Assembly: GCA_964426915.1 (NCBI GenBank)
Contig: CAYRTD010000199.1
Coordinates: 1 to 5,727 of the forward strand
DNA: 5,727 bases
Reading direction: 5' to 3'
Source: CAYRTD01 sp964426915
GTDB taxonomy: Bacteria; Bacteroidota; Bacteroidia; Bacteroidales; GCA-2748055
Shown here: positions 5,598 to 5,727 of the stretch, in pieces
How the letters are laid out: each line of letters begins with the position of its first letter
How positions within the stretch are numbered: position 1 is the stretch's first letter
Position numbers and translations under genes: made by a program
The notes under the pieces: model-generated
What the model was told of the DNA's origin: nothing
Seen by the model: only the letters and a program-made list of their open reading frames with translations
The model's database searches: none

Positions 5598-5727
5598 TGT
5601 CTGTCCATAATGTCCGAAATACTCATTAAGTGTTAAATTTCAGCGGTATTCGTGAGCTCGTTATCACTCGGTTCTGCGTTATGCTCGCCGGAAAAATGCT
5701 CATTTACACGAGTAAACTCCGCTTTTT
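5598..5727. other. Non-coding right flank, possible multicopy repeat
   Basis: This begins directly at the kinase stop codon and contains no supportable gene. About half of the bases in 5641-5720 are G or C, clearly more than in the kinase gene. Short internal repeats are seen: CGTTAT at 5659-5664 and 5677-5682, and GCTCG at 5656-5660 and 5683-5687. The right part is an imperfect palindrome cut by the window edge (listed separately). The abrupt composition change and the internal symmetry suggest an interspersed repeat or the edge of a mobile element, but no transposase is present in the window. No T-rich terminator hairpin is completed within the window. Confidence 0.5.
5692..5727. repeat. 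Imperfect palindrome truncated by window end
   Basis: Nested complementary segments are visible: TTTAC (5703-5707) with GTAAA (5712-5716) around the 4-nt loop ACGA, then GC (5698-5699) with GC (5721-5722), then AAAAA (5692-5696) with TTTTT (5723-5727), allowing a bulged T at 5697 and a small internal loop. The symmetry runs to the last base, so the stem probably continues outside. A hairpin ending in TTTTT could also act as a terminator for the kinase transcript, but the weak inner stem and the location of the T-run inside the stem argue against a standard one. Confidence 0.5.

Overview
The window looks like a chromosomal stretch from an A/T-rich member of the Bacteroidota (Bacteroidales/Marinilabiliales or a relative; an inference, not proven). 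The reasons are: no convincing Shine-Dalgarno sequence ahead of two of the three genes and only a weak purine run ahead of the third; a secreted lipoprotein built from LVIVD-type propeller repeats; a secreted beta-barrel-like protein with a short 'YLSNGSVIRG' front domain; a soluble multi-PAS hybrid histidine kinase; and gaps full of short tandem or palindromic repeats.

Layout. Positions 1-374 hold no supported gene, but 141-235 contains several short inverted and direct repeats. Positions 375-514 are a 20-unit, 7-bp tandem array whose right end supplies the last codons and the stop of the first gene. Positions 494-1783 (minus) encode a 429-residue lipoprotein with seven LVIVD-like motifs, probably a seven-bladed propeller. 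A 122-bp divergent gap (1784-1905) separates it from 1906-2649 (plus), a 247-residue secreted, probably outer-membrane beta-barrel protein. A 227-bp gap with a degenerate 8-bp repeat series (2687-2726) leads to 2877-5597 (plus), a 906-residue hybrid histidine kinase: PAS x4, HisKA, HATPase, receiver. Positions 5598-5727 are non-coding, more G/C-rich than the kinase gene, and end inside an imperfect palindrome cut off by the window edge.

How the parts relate. The lipoprotein and the barrel-like protein are divergently transcribed, both exported, and start with very similar signal peptides, so a shared envelope role is possible but not shown. The kinase is complete at the catalytic level but has no adjacent response regulator, sensor partner or HPt protein, so its output cannot be read from this window. 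I see no clear new defence, mobile or biosynthetic system. The most unusual signal is in the gaps: each outer gap and the 2650-2876 gap carries a different repeat type, and one repeat array has become the 3' end of a gene.
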